IMG/VR virus record: IMGVR_UViG_3300035181_000391
Location: 1 to 25,972 of that record
Source of the DNA: a virus
Strand: one strand, 5' to 3'
DNA: 25,972 nucleotides
Shown here: positions 1 to 8,200 of the stretch, piece after piece
Numbering within the stretch: position 1 is the stretch's first letter
Layout: the number at the start of each line of letters is the position of its first letter
Translations under genes and position numbers: made by a program
The notes under the pieces: generated by a model
Seen by the model: the letters and a program-made list of their open reading frames with translations, nothing else
What the model was told of the DNA's origin: nothing
Database searches by the model: none

Positions 1-178
1 TTTCGACAACGGACATTACCCGCTCGACGGCTTGCGATGCGGATGCCTGTCGTTCCTCGATGACGGCAAGCCTGGTCACGGCCTCGCTCATGCGTTCAAT
101 GGCCGACCGCATGGCATCCTGGTTTTCGCGGATGTGCTCAATGTCGCTGGCGAGTGTTGCAATCTGGTCTACGCTCAT
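1..178 (-). CDS. Small coiled-coil protein, C-terminus cut by window edge
   Basis: The first 59 residues are visible, from an ATG at 178 (MSVDQIATLASDIEHIRENQ...). The frame is open to the left edge, so the C-terminus is missing. The visible part is helical and charged, with spaced I/L/V residues (Ile6, Leu9, Ile13, Ile16 and on to Leu37 and Ile40). This fits an amphipathic helix or coiled coil. It starts 2 nt after the stop of the 74-aa tail gene and has no clear Shine-Dalgarno site, so translational coupling is likely. In many phages a gene here encodes a short coiled coil followed by one membrane helix (XhlA or holin-accessory type). The membrane segment would lie outside the window, so that role is inference only. 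Confidence 0.6.
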   Translation of the reverse strand, partial: MSVDQIATLASDIEHIRENQDAMRSAIERMSEAVTRLAVIEERQASASQAVERVMSVVE

Positions 179-180
179 AT

Positions 181-405
181 TTAGATTTCGATCTGTTCCA
201 GTGTGAGATCAACGGCCTGGCCCTGCACAACACCGTCTCGCACGAACACCTGTTGCCCTGCGGTCGCGGAGCTTGCCTTGGCAACAATGACGCCGCCGCC
301 AGGTAGCGTAATGGTGGCGAGGCCGTTGGCGTAGCTGGATACAGTTCCCACCTGCACCGGGCCAGGCTGGAGCAGGTCGCGGAGTTCGGCGAATAGGTTG
401 CGCAT
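181..405 (-). CDS. Small beta-rich tail-tip-associated protein (74 aa)
   Basis: The start is ATG at 405, preceded by AAGGAG at 412-417 with a 6-nt spacer. A longer in-frame reading from 471 lies inside the upstream gene and was rejected. After a short N-terminal helix (MRNLFAELRDLL) come alternating strands and turns: VGTVSSY, ATITLPGGGVIVAK, QQVFVRDGVV, ending in LEQIEI. The pattern resembles the OB-like or small beta-barrel domains of tail hub and spike proteins. It follows the 627-aa hub-like gene by 10 nt, so it probably belongs to the tail tip. I recall similar small proteins downstream of siphovirus tip genes, usually annotated as hypothetical. The function is unproven. Confidence 0.75.
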   Translation of the reverse strand: MRNLFAELRDLLQPGPVQVGTVSSYANGLATITLPGGGVIVAKASSATAGQQVFVRDGVVQGQAVDLTLEQIEI

Positions 406-415
406 GTCCGTCTCC

Positions 416-2299
416 TTATGCGAAGGCTTCGACGCCGATGGTCTGCCAGACGTTCGGGAAGCTGGCGTCAACCTTCACCGAGCGGACGATGCCTTTGCGT
501 GTAGCTGATCCGTCCTGGTAGCTGATGACCTTGCCCGGTTCGAGCAGGCCGCCCATGTCGGCTGCGACCGGCAAGCGCAGGCTGAGTTCGAGCTTCCTGC
601 CGGTGTCCGACAGAACCGCGATACCGCGCTGGCGTGCCGCGTCGGCATGGGTGATCAGCGGATCCACAAACATCGGCGCGAGCAGGTCGCCCGCAGTGCC
701 GGTGCGGGTGACTTGACCGAGGATGCCCTGTGCCTCCCCCCTCACGAAAACGCGGTTGTAGAGCGGTCTGTCTACCCACTGGATCGATTCTTGCTCTACC
801 GCGTCGGAAGGCAGCGCCACATCGACTGCGAGCGAGCCCCACTGCCACGGCGGCAGCGGGTAGCGTGGTCGAACCAGCAGCGTCTGCGCGGTCGGGTGCG
901 GATGCACGTAGCCGCCTGCGGCCTGTGCGATCTTGACCACGCCATCCATCCATGACCCCTGGAAGGCAAACACGTTGGCCGGCACCGACCAGTCCGTCAG
1001 CCCCCAATCGACGCCCCATCCGATGCTGACGCCGTTTGCCGTCAGCACATCGGCCATGAGTTGCTGCGCGGTGAAGGCGGATGATTGCATGTAGTTCATG
1101 ACCGGCGCATAGGGCGATGCGAGCAGTGCGCTCTTGCCTCGGCCCGTGACCTGGATGGTGGCCGCGCCAAACCGGCGCTCGCGTGAGATTCCTTCCGCAA
1201 GCAGGCGCACCGAGAATCCATTGATGCTGGCTTCAAGCTCCACAGGCGTGAGCACGGCGGAGGGCGACACGAGGCCCTCGGCGCTCGCGGGCATCTGCGC
1301 ATCCCAGCCCCATGTCCATGAGTTGATGTCGAGAGACATGCTCATGGAGATGACGGGTAGGGCCAGGTTGTCGCTCACGCGAACAAGGGAAACGTTGTTG
1401 AGCACGATGTATACCCTCCGAACAGGAACCACGACCGGGCCGGTTGGCTCGGTGTAGCCGTCGCAGATGAACAGCAGATGCGCGGGCAGCGTGGCATCTG
1501 CCGCCTGGCTGAACAGCAGATGCGCAGGAATGGCCGGGCTGTAGCACGGCGGTGGTGCCGGCGGCTGCGGCGATGCGCTCACGCCTGGGCGCGGCTGCCA
1601 AGCCTCCTGATACCTGCCGACCCTGGGCATACGCCACGGGATGCCGTAGCCTGAGCTGCCGTGGTGGGCGCTGCGGCGCGATGCCGCATCCTCGAATCTG
1701 CTGCGGCGGTCATGGCGCAGGCGGCGCGCATCCTCGAAGCGGACGGCGCGGGCATCGCGCAGCCGATCGGCTTGCTGCTCCGCTTCAACAGCGCGGGCGC
1801 GCAGACGGCGCGCATCCTCGAACAGCACGGCGCGCGCCCAGGGGCTGAGGCCCATCGCCTCGCTGTAGGCGGCGAATGCAGCCGTGCGAAGCGTCAATGT
1901 CTGCTGTTCGCGGCCTTGCGTGCCGGAGCTGAGCGGCGCGGCTTGCTGTTGCTTGCCGACCACGCCCGGGCGCAGCGGCGCGGCCTGTTGATCTGCGGTT
2001 CGCTCTGCAATCGAGATCGGCTGCGCGTGCTGCGCGACGCTGACCGTGCGGCCAACGGTCGGGCGGTCGACGTTGAGGTCGATGCGAGCGTTGATGCTGC
2101 CCGCAAGGCCAGAGATGGAACCGGCGCAGGCAAGTCGCACGACGCAGCGGATTTGAATGGTTCCGGCAAGGCCGCTGATTGATCCGACCGCGCTGGCGCT
2201 GTAGGTCTGCGTGACCGGTGCTCCGTCGTCGCCAAACACCAGCTCTACCGGATTTCCGGTGGCTGGCGTCTGCCAAAAAACGAGGTCGGTCTGCGCCAT
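416..2299 (-). CDS. Tail hub/tip-like structural protein with 14-residue repeats (627 aa)
   Basis: The start is ATG at 2299, 1 nt after the upstream stop. Four regions can be seen. Residues 1-78 carry two copies of a GSISGLAG[T/S]I motif (near 39-48 and 60-69). Residues 79-218 are about ten imperfect tandem 14-residue repeats, first Gln/Ala/Pro-rich, later Arg-rich (ARRLR...RFED). Residues 219-285 are Pro-rich with two AHLLF motifs. Residues about 290-627 form a mixed alpha/beta region resembling hub or baseplate proteins, with segments such as VYIVLNNVSLVRVSD, RPLYNRVFVRGEAQG and LEPGKVISYQDG. Position near the end of the tail genes and the hub-like C-terminus suggest a component of the tail tip close to host contact. 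The family assignment is inferred from position and general sequence character. The repeat region may be a flexible or coiled linker. Confidence 0.75.
   Translation of the reverse strand: MAQTDLVFWQTPATGNPVELVFGDDGAPVTQTYSASAVGSISGLAGTIQIRCVVRLACAGSISGLAGSINARIDLNVDRPTVGRTVSVAQHAQPISIAERTADQQAAPLRPGVVGKQQQAAPLSSGTQGREQQTLTLRTAAFAAYSEAMGLSPWARAVLFEDARRLRARAVEAEQQADRLRDARAVRFEDARRLRHDRRSRFEDAASRRSAHHGSSGYGIPWRMPRVGRYQEAWQPRPGVSASPQPPAPPPCYSPAIPAHLLFSQAADATLPAHLLFICDGYTEPTGPVVVPVRRVYIVLNNVSLVRVSDNLALPVISMSMSLDINSWTWGWDAQMPASAEGLVSPSAVLTPVELEASINGFSVRLLAEGISRERRFGAATIQVTGRGKSALLASPYAPVMNYMQSSAFTAQQLMADVLTANGVSIGWGVDWGLTDWSVPANVFAFQGSWMDGVVKIAQAAGGYVHPHPTAQTLLVRPRYPLPPWQWGSLAVDVALPSDAVEQESIQWVDRPLYNRVFVRGEAQGILGQVTRTGTAGDLLAPMFVDPLITHADAARQRGIAVLSDTGRKLELSLRLPVAADMGGLLEPGKVISYQDGSATRKGIVRSVKVDASFPNVWQTIGVEAFA
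1646..2065 (-). repeat. Ten tandem 42-bp (14-aa) coding repeats inside the hub-like tail gene
   Basis: Residues 79-218 of the 627-aa protein fall into ten 14-residue units. Examples are QPISIAERTADQQA, APLRPGVVGKQQQA, APLSSGTQGREQQT, ARRLRARAVEAEQQ, ADRLRDARAVRFED and ARRLRHDRRSRFED. At DNA level the string gcatcctcgaa occurs at 1686, 1728 and 1812, spaced 42 and 84 bp, which confirms a 42-bp period. The last units match best, the first ones poorly. A period of 14 is two heptads, so coiled coil is possible, but the Pro and Gly residues in the early units argue against one continuous helix. Confidence 0.75.
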
Positions 2300-2300
2300 G

Positions 2301-2723
2301 TCAGGTCATCGCGCTTGATGCAAGCTGGATGATGGAGCCCGCGAGCAGCATGGGGCTGTTGTCGCCCGATGGCGTGGTGCCGCCCGTGATCTGCACATCG
2401 CCACCGCTGGCTGCGTCAGTCACGGTGCCGTCTGCGATGCGGTCGCCCGATGCGCTCAGCCAGCGCACCCAGCGCGGAATGCCCGCCGTCAGCACCAGGC
2501 CGCCGGGCTCTGATGCCAGCGCAAACGAGAGCACGCCGCCCGTGACGGTGGCGCAGGGCTTGGCGAGCAGGATTTCAGCCTGCGGCGCTTGGCCTGGTGC
2601 GCCAGGGCCTGGGTAGGCGTTGGTGAAGAATTGCAGCCGCGCGCTGCCCGGGCCGCTGTCGGCTTGGGCGATGGTTGCAGCGAGCTGCGCTTCGAGAACG
2701 GCGGTGGAGACGCTCCAAGTCAT
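2301..2723 (-). CDS. Hypothetical tail-tip protein (140 aa)
   Basis: The start at 2723 forms an ATGA overlap with the stop of the upstream 456-aa gene, so translation is probably coupled. The protein begins with a short amphipathic helix (VSTAVLEAQLAATIAQA). It continues with beta-rich, Gly/Ser/Ala-rich sequence (ARLQFFTNAYP, VLSFALAS, GGLVLTAGIPRWVRWLSASG, DVQITGG). There is no signal peptide, membrane segment or catalytic motif. It lies between two large tail proteins and has the composition of a structural beta protein. I do not recognise a named family. A minor tail-tip role follows only from position. Confidence 0.75.
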   Translation of the reverse strand: MTWSVSTAVLEAQLAATIAQADSGPGSARLQFFTNAYPGPGAPGQAPQAEILLAKPCATVTGGVLSFALASEPGGLVLTAGIPRWVRWLSASGDRIADGTVTDAASGGDVQITGGTTPSGDNSPMLLAGSIIQLASSAMT

Positions 2724-4090
2724 GGCACACCCTCCGGCGTGAGCTGACTCGCGGCAACCGGTCGGAACGCGCCGTTGAGGTCTTGAGCGAGCACGGTGAA
2801 CTGCTGCGCGGTGTCGATGCCGGTGAAGCTATAGGCCCCGGTTGCCGGGTCGCTCCAGGTCTCGCGGGCGAGCAGCCCGTCGCGGTCACGCAGCAGCCTC
2901 ACCCGCGCTTTGGTCGGTGTGTTGGGCGTGCCCTTGATTTTGGTGGTGCCGTAGATCGTTCCGCTGCCGCCGAACTCCATGTCCAGCGCCATGCGCACTC
3001 GGTTGGGCGAAGCGATGCGCACCGGGTCAACCGGCGCGGATGACACGATCAGCGCGCGGAATGGCGATGAGCCGCGCGAGTCTGTCAGGTCTTGGAAGAT
3101 GTTCGTGCCTGTATAGTCATCCCACGCCATCGCCCCAGACGGAACCACGCCTGCGAGTTCTGCCGGAGTCGTGAGCAGAGTCGCTGACCACGGAGAACTA
3201 CTCGAAGATGGTGACTGCATGTCGATTACGTAACCCGCTCCGACCACGAAGTTCGGCAGGCTCACGCGGCTCGACCATGCGCTTCCGTTCTTGCGCAACG
3301 CCATCGTGCCATCGTCGAGATTGACATCGAAGTACATGATGTCACCTACCACTTTTGGCGCGCCGGGTTGGCCTGAGACGCTGATGATGGTGTTTGTAGG
3401 CTCGTAGTAAAGATTGTTGTCTCCCGCATCCTCCAGCCAGTGCTTGCCGACGTTGTATGCGCCCCACCCTGACAGCGCGGCCATGCCGCCGAAGAAGGCC
3501 TGTGGCGGGTTTTGAGAGTCCAACCTGAGTCCAAAAACTCTCCTCCTGGAGGTCTTGACATTGTCCGTTCGAACCCGGCCTGAAAAGTTGCTCCACACCG
3601 ACGCCTGCCGCCCGCTGATGGATGCGGTCGAACCTTTCGATGCCGAGTCCCAGTTCGATGTCGGTTCCTGCCGGAAGATCGGGTCTGAAGGCGTGAACTG
3701 TTCCAGTCCAGGATAGAGCACGCGCCCGAAGTTCGTATCCGTGACCCAGGTAACGCCGTCAGTCGAGTACTGGAGGCGTCCATAGGCCACGAACTCCGCG
3801 AGGCCAGCCGCGCCGATGCGCGGGGTGATATTCGTCACGGATGATCCGAAGTCCCACAGGATGTAGAACCCGCCACTGCGCACGGCAGATGCGGCAAAAC
3901 GGCAGCGCGCGCTGGTTGAGGTTCCTTGCAGGTAGGAGAGGCTGCCTGCAATCGGCGCATGGCTGCTGGTGACGGTCGCCGCCGCGTCCACGCGGGTCGC
4001 GCCGTCGTACCAGTGCCAGGCGAACACCTCCAGGTCGCTCCCGGACCAGGCTTCCAGGCCGTTGATTCGCCAGTATCGCGCCGAGGCCAT
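2720..4090 (-). CDS. Putative tail-tip/fibre protein with discoidin-like and SPRY-like regions (456 aa)
   Basis: The start at 4090 is 1 nt from the upstream stop. Residues 1-130 look like a discoidin/galactose-binding type beta-sandwich: an N-terminal RYWRINGLEAW, a later FYILWDFGSS, and YGRLQYSTDGVTWVTD. Residues about 185-295 resemble a SPRY domain, with VFGLRL, a GDIMYFDVNLDDGTMALRKNG hairpin and ending near YVIDM. Residues 393-456 resemble a small carboxypeptidase-regulatory-like fold (TKARVRLLRDRDG, ETWSDPATGAYSFTGI). All three are adhesion or scaffold folds seen in tail fibres and tips, so carbohydrate or surface binding is plausible. These matches were made by eye from residue patterns and need profile searches. 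No enzymatic motif is visible. Confidence 0.75.
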   Translation of the reverse strand: MASARYWRINGLEAWSGSDLEVFAWHWYDGATRVDAAATVTSSHAPIAGSLSYLQGTSTSARCRFAASAVRSGGFYILWDFGSSVTNITPRIGAAGLAEFVAYGRLQYSTDGVTWVTDTNFGRVLYPGLEQFTPSDPIFRQEPTSNWDSASKGSTASISGRQASVWSNFSGRVRTDNVKTSRRRVFGLRLDSQNPPQAFFGGMAALSGWGAYNVGKHWLEDAGDNNLYYEPTNTIISVSGQPGAPKVVGDIMYFDVNLDDGTMALRKNGSAWSSRVSLPNFVVGAGYVIDMQSPSSSSSPWSATLLTTPAELAGVVPSGAMAWDDYTGTNIFQDLTDSRGSSPFRALIVSSAPVDPVRIASPNRVRMALDMEFGGSGTIYGTTKIKGTPNTPTKARVRLLRDRDGLLARETWSDPATGAYSFTGIDTAQQFTVLAQDLNGAFRPVAASQLTPEGVP

Positions 4091-4091
4091 A

Positions 4092-5264
4092 TCAGCGGCT
4101 CCACGGGCCTGTCAGATCGAGGAACGCCGTTCCCGCGTTGGTCGAGTCTCCCGGAGCGCGCACACGCAGCGCCATGAGGGTGCGGCCAGCGTAATCGTCG
4201 GTTCCGAGCACGGTTTGACCGGCTGCGAGGTTGGCACTGGTCATATCCTGCACCGGGTGCAGCAGGCCGGGGAAGCTGCCGCGAATCGATGTGCCGAACA
4301 ACTCCAATGCGCCGGTCAGCAAACCATTGTTCGCTCCGTTCGGGTAGTTCCCAAGGCTATATCCAGCGGTGCCAGCATAGGCGTCCGACGTGCTGCCGTT
4401 GTGATGCGATCCGAGTCGCTGCGCGCTGATAGATTGACCGACTCCAAGATGGTCGCGCACCATGTAGCAGCCGACCCGCGCTGAGCGGCCAGAGTAGCCG
4501 ACGCAGCCGTTCGGAGCGCCAGAGGTAAGCGCCGTCTGGTCTGCTTGGTTGCCTACGATGACACACGCATAGGCGTCGCCGCTTTTGAGGCTGGCGAAGT
4601 CTCCAGCGTAGAGGATGGTGAAGCGGCTGCTGCCATTCGGGGCCACAGCCAGATAGAAGCCACGCGCATCGCCCACGAAGTACCATGCCCGAGCCGTGGC
4701 ATCGGCTGTGGCGCTCTTGGGCCAGTAGAGGCCGCCCGACACCTGCGCATCGGTCGGCGTGAGCCCGGTGCCGGTGTTGATGTCGCTCATCGTCTCATAG
4801 AGACGCACGCGTGCGTTTGTGGTGCCGGTGTCATCCAACCGCAGAATGCAGCCGGTCGCCTCCGGCACGGTGGGCTTGAATGCCGAGAGGTTGGTGCCGG
4901 TGTAGAGTTCCTGCCAGCCAGCCGGGGCGAACTTGGCGGTGATGGTGCCGGTTGCGGCACCGTCTGGCACCCCCGTAGCGGCATAGCTGATTGTGGTGGC
5001 GGTGGTGGCCGTGACGAGCTGTTCTCCGTTGAGCGCTGCGGGCGTGGCGCCGGCAATCAGCACGATGGAGCCTACCGTGTAGGCATGGGGCGCGGCAAAG
5101 GTGGCTGTAGCCACATTCGATGCGACGTTGAGCGCCTGCACCGATGCGGCGGCGAATCCGTCCACCAGGCAGGTTTTGATCAGCGTTTTCAGTGCCCCGG
5201 CCTGCCCGGTAAGCACCGGTGCTCCGGTCATGGTGGAATTGAAATTCTTGACGGTTGTCGTCAT
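4092..5264 (-). CDS. Putative tail-tip structural protein (390 aa)
   Basis: The start is ATG at 5264 with AAGGAG at 5270-5275 and a short 5-nt spacer. This is one of the few tail-tip genes with its own strong ribosome site. The N-terminus (MTTTVKNFNSTMTGAPVLTG) contains a helix, LKTLIKTCLVDGF. Then comes beta-rich sequence with a stretch like surface-protein modules (NVATATFAAPHAYTVGSIVLIAG, residues about 49-72). The middle contains RLYETMSDINTGTG and ARAWYFVGDARGFYLAV. The C-terminal third is Gly/Asn-rich, ending in LDLTGPWSR. I have seen similar proteins in siphovirus tail modules, always without a proven function. No peptidase or glycosidase motif is apparent. It probably sits in the tip complex with its two neighbours. 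Confidence 0.75.
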   Translation of the reverse strand: MTTTVKNFNSTMTGAPVLTGQAGALKTLIKTCLVDGFAAASVQALNVASNVATATFAAPHAYTVGSIVLIAGATPAALNGEQLVTATTATTISYAATGVPDGAATGTITAKFAPAGWQELYTGTNLSAFKPTVPEATGCILRLDDTGTTNARVRLYETMSDINTGTGLTPTDAQVSGGLYWPKSATADATARAWYFVGDARGFYLAVAPNGSSRFTILYAGDFASLKSGDAYACVIVGNQADQTALTSGAPNGCVGYSGRSARVGCYMVRDHLGVGQSISAQRLGSHHNGSTSDAYAGTAGYSLGNYPNGANNGLLTGALELFGTSIRGSFPGLLHPVQDMTSANLAAGQTVLGTDDYAGRTLMALRVRAPGDSTNAGTAFLDLTGPWSR

Positions 5265-5273
5265 GGGTACTCC

Positions 5274-8200
5274 TTAAGGCGAAGGCGGGCGATCCACATC
5301 GCCGCGCACGAGTAGCTCAAACTTGAAATCCGTCCCCGCTGCGGCGCTAGGCTGCACGGTGCGCACCGCCGCGTAGCTGTACATCGCGCCCACGGTGTTG
5401 ATGCGCACGGTGTTGCCAGCCGCCCAGCCCAGGCCCCAGCCGGTGGCGCGGATGGTGAAATACGGCTGTCCGCTGATCGGGTTGACGGGCGCGCAGTCCG
5501 CGTTGATGCTGTAGTTGCCGAGGTTGCCGACGTTTTCTCCGATCACGTCGAACGTGCTGGAACTGGTGAAGCGCAGCGCCCAGCGCTGGGTGATGGCCCC
5601 GGCATTCGTGACCGCGATCGGGGCAACGGTGTCGTTGTAGGAGGCGGTCGCCGCGGAGCCGACCAGGTAGTCCACCCAGGTCACGCCGTCCCAGGTCGCT
5701 TGGTCCCATAGGCCGCTCACGCGAGCCTTGAGGTTGCCCGCCACGAGCGCACCAGAGACGTAGCTCCCCGGTACCGGGAACTCATGCGACAGCGCCCGCG
5801 AGAGCGACAGCGTGCCGTTGATCTGCACATCGCGCACCCGCACCATGTCTTCGACGCGATGCTCCACCGTGACTGGCTGGCTGTAGCCTGAAACGTCGGT
5901 GAATGTGATGGTGCCCGCATCAAGGTCAGCCGTGTAGCCGGTGTTGATGACAAGGCCGTCATTGCCAACCACCCGCAGCCGCGAGAGCCGGGTGCGCGCG
6001 CAGTTGATGGTCTGCCCGTTGCTGACCGTGACCGGACCGACCCTCCCGGTATGTCCGACCACCGCATAGCCGCCCACCCGGAACATCGGCACCTGCCCAT
6101 CCTGCGGCAACCGCACCGGGTCGAGGCCTAGGATGCTGGCGTCAATCGGCAGGTAGCTGTAGGCGACGCAGGCGAAGCGGAAGGTGTCCACAAGCACCAT
6201 GCGGGGCTTCCAGATTTTGTCAACCCCGCCAACGGTATACACGGCCTCCGGTACGAACCATTCCTCAGACTGGATCTCGGGCGTGACGGTCAGTTCCTGA
6301 CCGAACAGCAAGCGCACCGTGCCGGTTTGGTAGTCCACCTTGCCATTGACTGAGCCAGAGACGATGTTGCCACTCGCGTCCGCCGTGATCGTGGTGAGCG
6401 TAGTGTTTCCAGCGAACTGGAACTGCATCGTCAGCGAACCAGGACGCAGCGGTGCCATCGGCGTGCGGAAGGTGATTTCGTTGCACGGCGTCATTCCCAG
6501 CGTGGTCAGCATCGCCAGGATGTTGAAGCTGTTGGCCTGGCCTGCAAGCCATTGCGTGAGCGTGACGCGCCCGGTGGCGTAGCTGATGGATCCCCACTGC
6601 GTGCCTGAGCCGTTGGCCGGGTTGATGTCCACATCGAGCCGTCCCTCGCGCTCGACCAGCAACTTCGGGCCGAATTGCAGCAGCAGGCTCCCGGGAACAA
6701 GCTGTTCGTCATAGCCTCGCGTGACGTCGATGTATGGCGTCCATGTCTGCGTCTCAGATGCTGCGTTGCCAGCCGATGCGGTGCGGTAGCGCACCTTGAC
6801 GTAGCCGGACAAGTCTGACGGGTAGATGGCAGGGCATGGAACGTATCGGAAGCCGTCAAGGTGTTGATGGATGGTGTTTGTCAACAGGGTTCCGCTCGGC
6901 AGAGACAGAGACGTGGTTCCAATCACAGTCTTCGCGTAGTTCGGCACCGGGAGGCTGATCGTCAGGTCGGGGTTCCATTCAAGCGTGCCAGCAGAGTAGT
7001 TGACAGTCGAGCCAGTAATGCCTTGCAGCGATCCGGAACCGGTGTCGCGCACGATCTTGGTCGGGTCACGCCAGAGCGACGTAGGGCTCGGGATGAAGCT
7101 GTTTTGGGTATAGACGTAGTCGTTGTTGACCGCGTTCACATCGACCAGTAGGTTCCACTCGACCTCCATCGTGTTCGGCAGTACGTTCTGATTGGCGAGC
7201 GTGATCTCCAGATGCCCGCTGGAGTTGCGAATTGGATGCTCGAACGTTTCCTCAATCTTCGGCCCCCACTGGTAGCTGATATTGAGCGTCGCGTTGGCAG
7301 GGAGCATGTTGTTGGGCACAAACACCACCTTGCCGGAGGTATAGGTCACGGTGCCGGTGGCGTCTCCGGTGAGTTGACCTGCGCTGTTGTCGGTGGCGGT
7401 TTTGGTCGCGGCCCCATCAGTCCAGGTGATTGTGAGCGTCCCAGGAGCCACACCGCTGTGGGCAAGGTCAAACGCCATCTCAGCCTTGACGGTGCCCCCA
7501 GCGCGCTGGGTCTGCGTGGTTTTCGTGCCCCAGGTCAGCATCACGGTAGAGCCCACATCTGGAAGAGCACCAAGCGTCACAGAGACTGATCCGGTAACGA
7601 AGTTGAGCATGCCGGAGCCGTACGCAGCATCAATCCCCTTGATCTTGCCGGAGCCATCCTCACGCAGCACATACCATCGGCCTTGCGCCATGTAGCTCAC
7701 GCTGAGCGTCTGCGGCGAAGGCACTGGGGTCAGGATGAACACGAAGGTTCCGGCGCGGGTCTCTGCGGTCACATCGAACCCAGCGGTCTGCATGTTGAGC
7801 GCCGGGAAGGCGGCAGGCTTATAGGTCGCGGTATGCGATGCGCCGAGGTTCGTGGTTGCGGTGAGGATGCCGTTTTGGTAGTCGATGGAGCCGACCTCGG
7901 TCGTGCCCGCATACAGACGCCCCGCCGCGTCTGTGATGGTGTTGCTGCCGGAGGCGATGGAGAGGCTCCCAGGCATCACGCCGCCGCCGAGATAGATTGC
8001 GTGCGTCGCATCCCATGCGGTGCTGATAGTGCGCGTGATGCTGCCGCCTGCGGCAATGCCTGCTACCGTGTCGCCGTTCGGCTTCACATCGGTGATCGGC
8101 ACTTCGGTCTGCGAACTCGGCACGAGCTGGGTGAAGATGCTCGCGCAGGTCACGGTCGCGTCCCCGATGTGTGCAACCGCAGTGAGCGGCGATGCACCCA

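Noticed and set aside
1661-2182. 173-codon plus-strand frame opposite the 14-residue repeats
   Set aside because: The repeats also give a repetitive Ala/Arg-rich product on the plus strand (ARILE...), but only the minus-strand frame is part of a long tail gene with normal N- and C-terminal regions.
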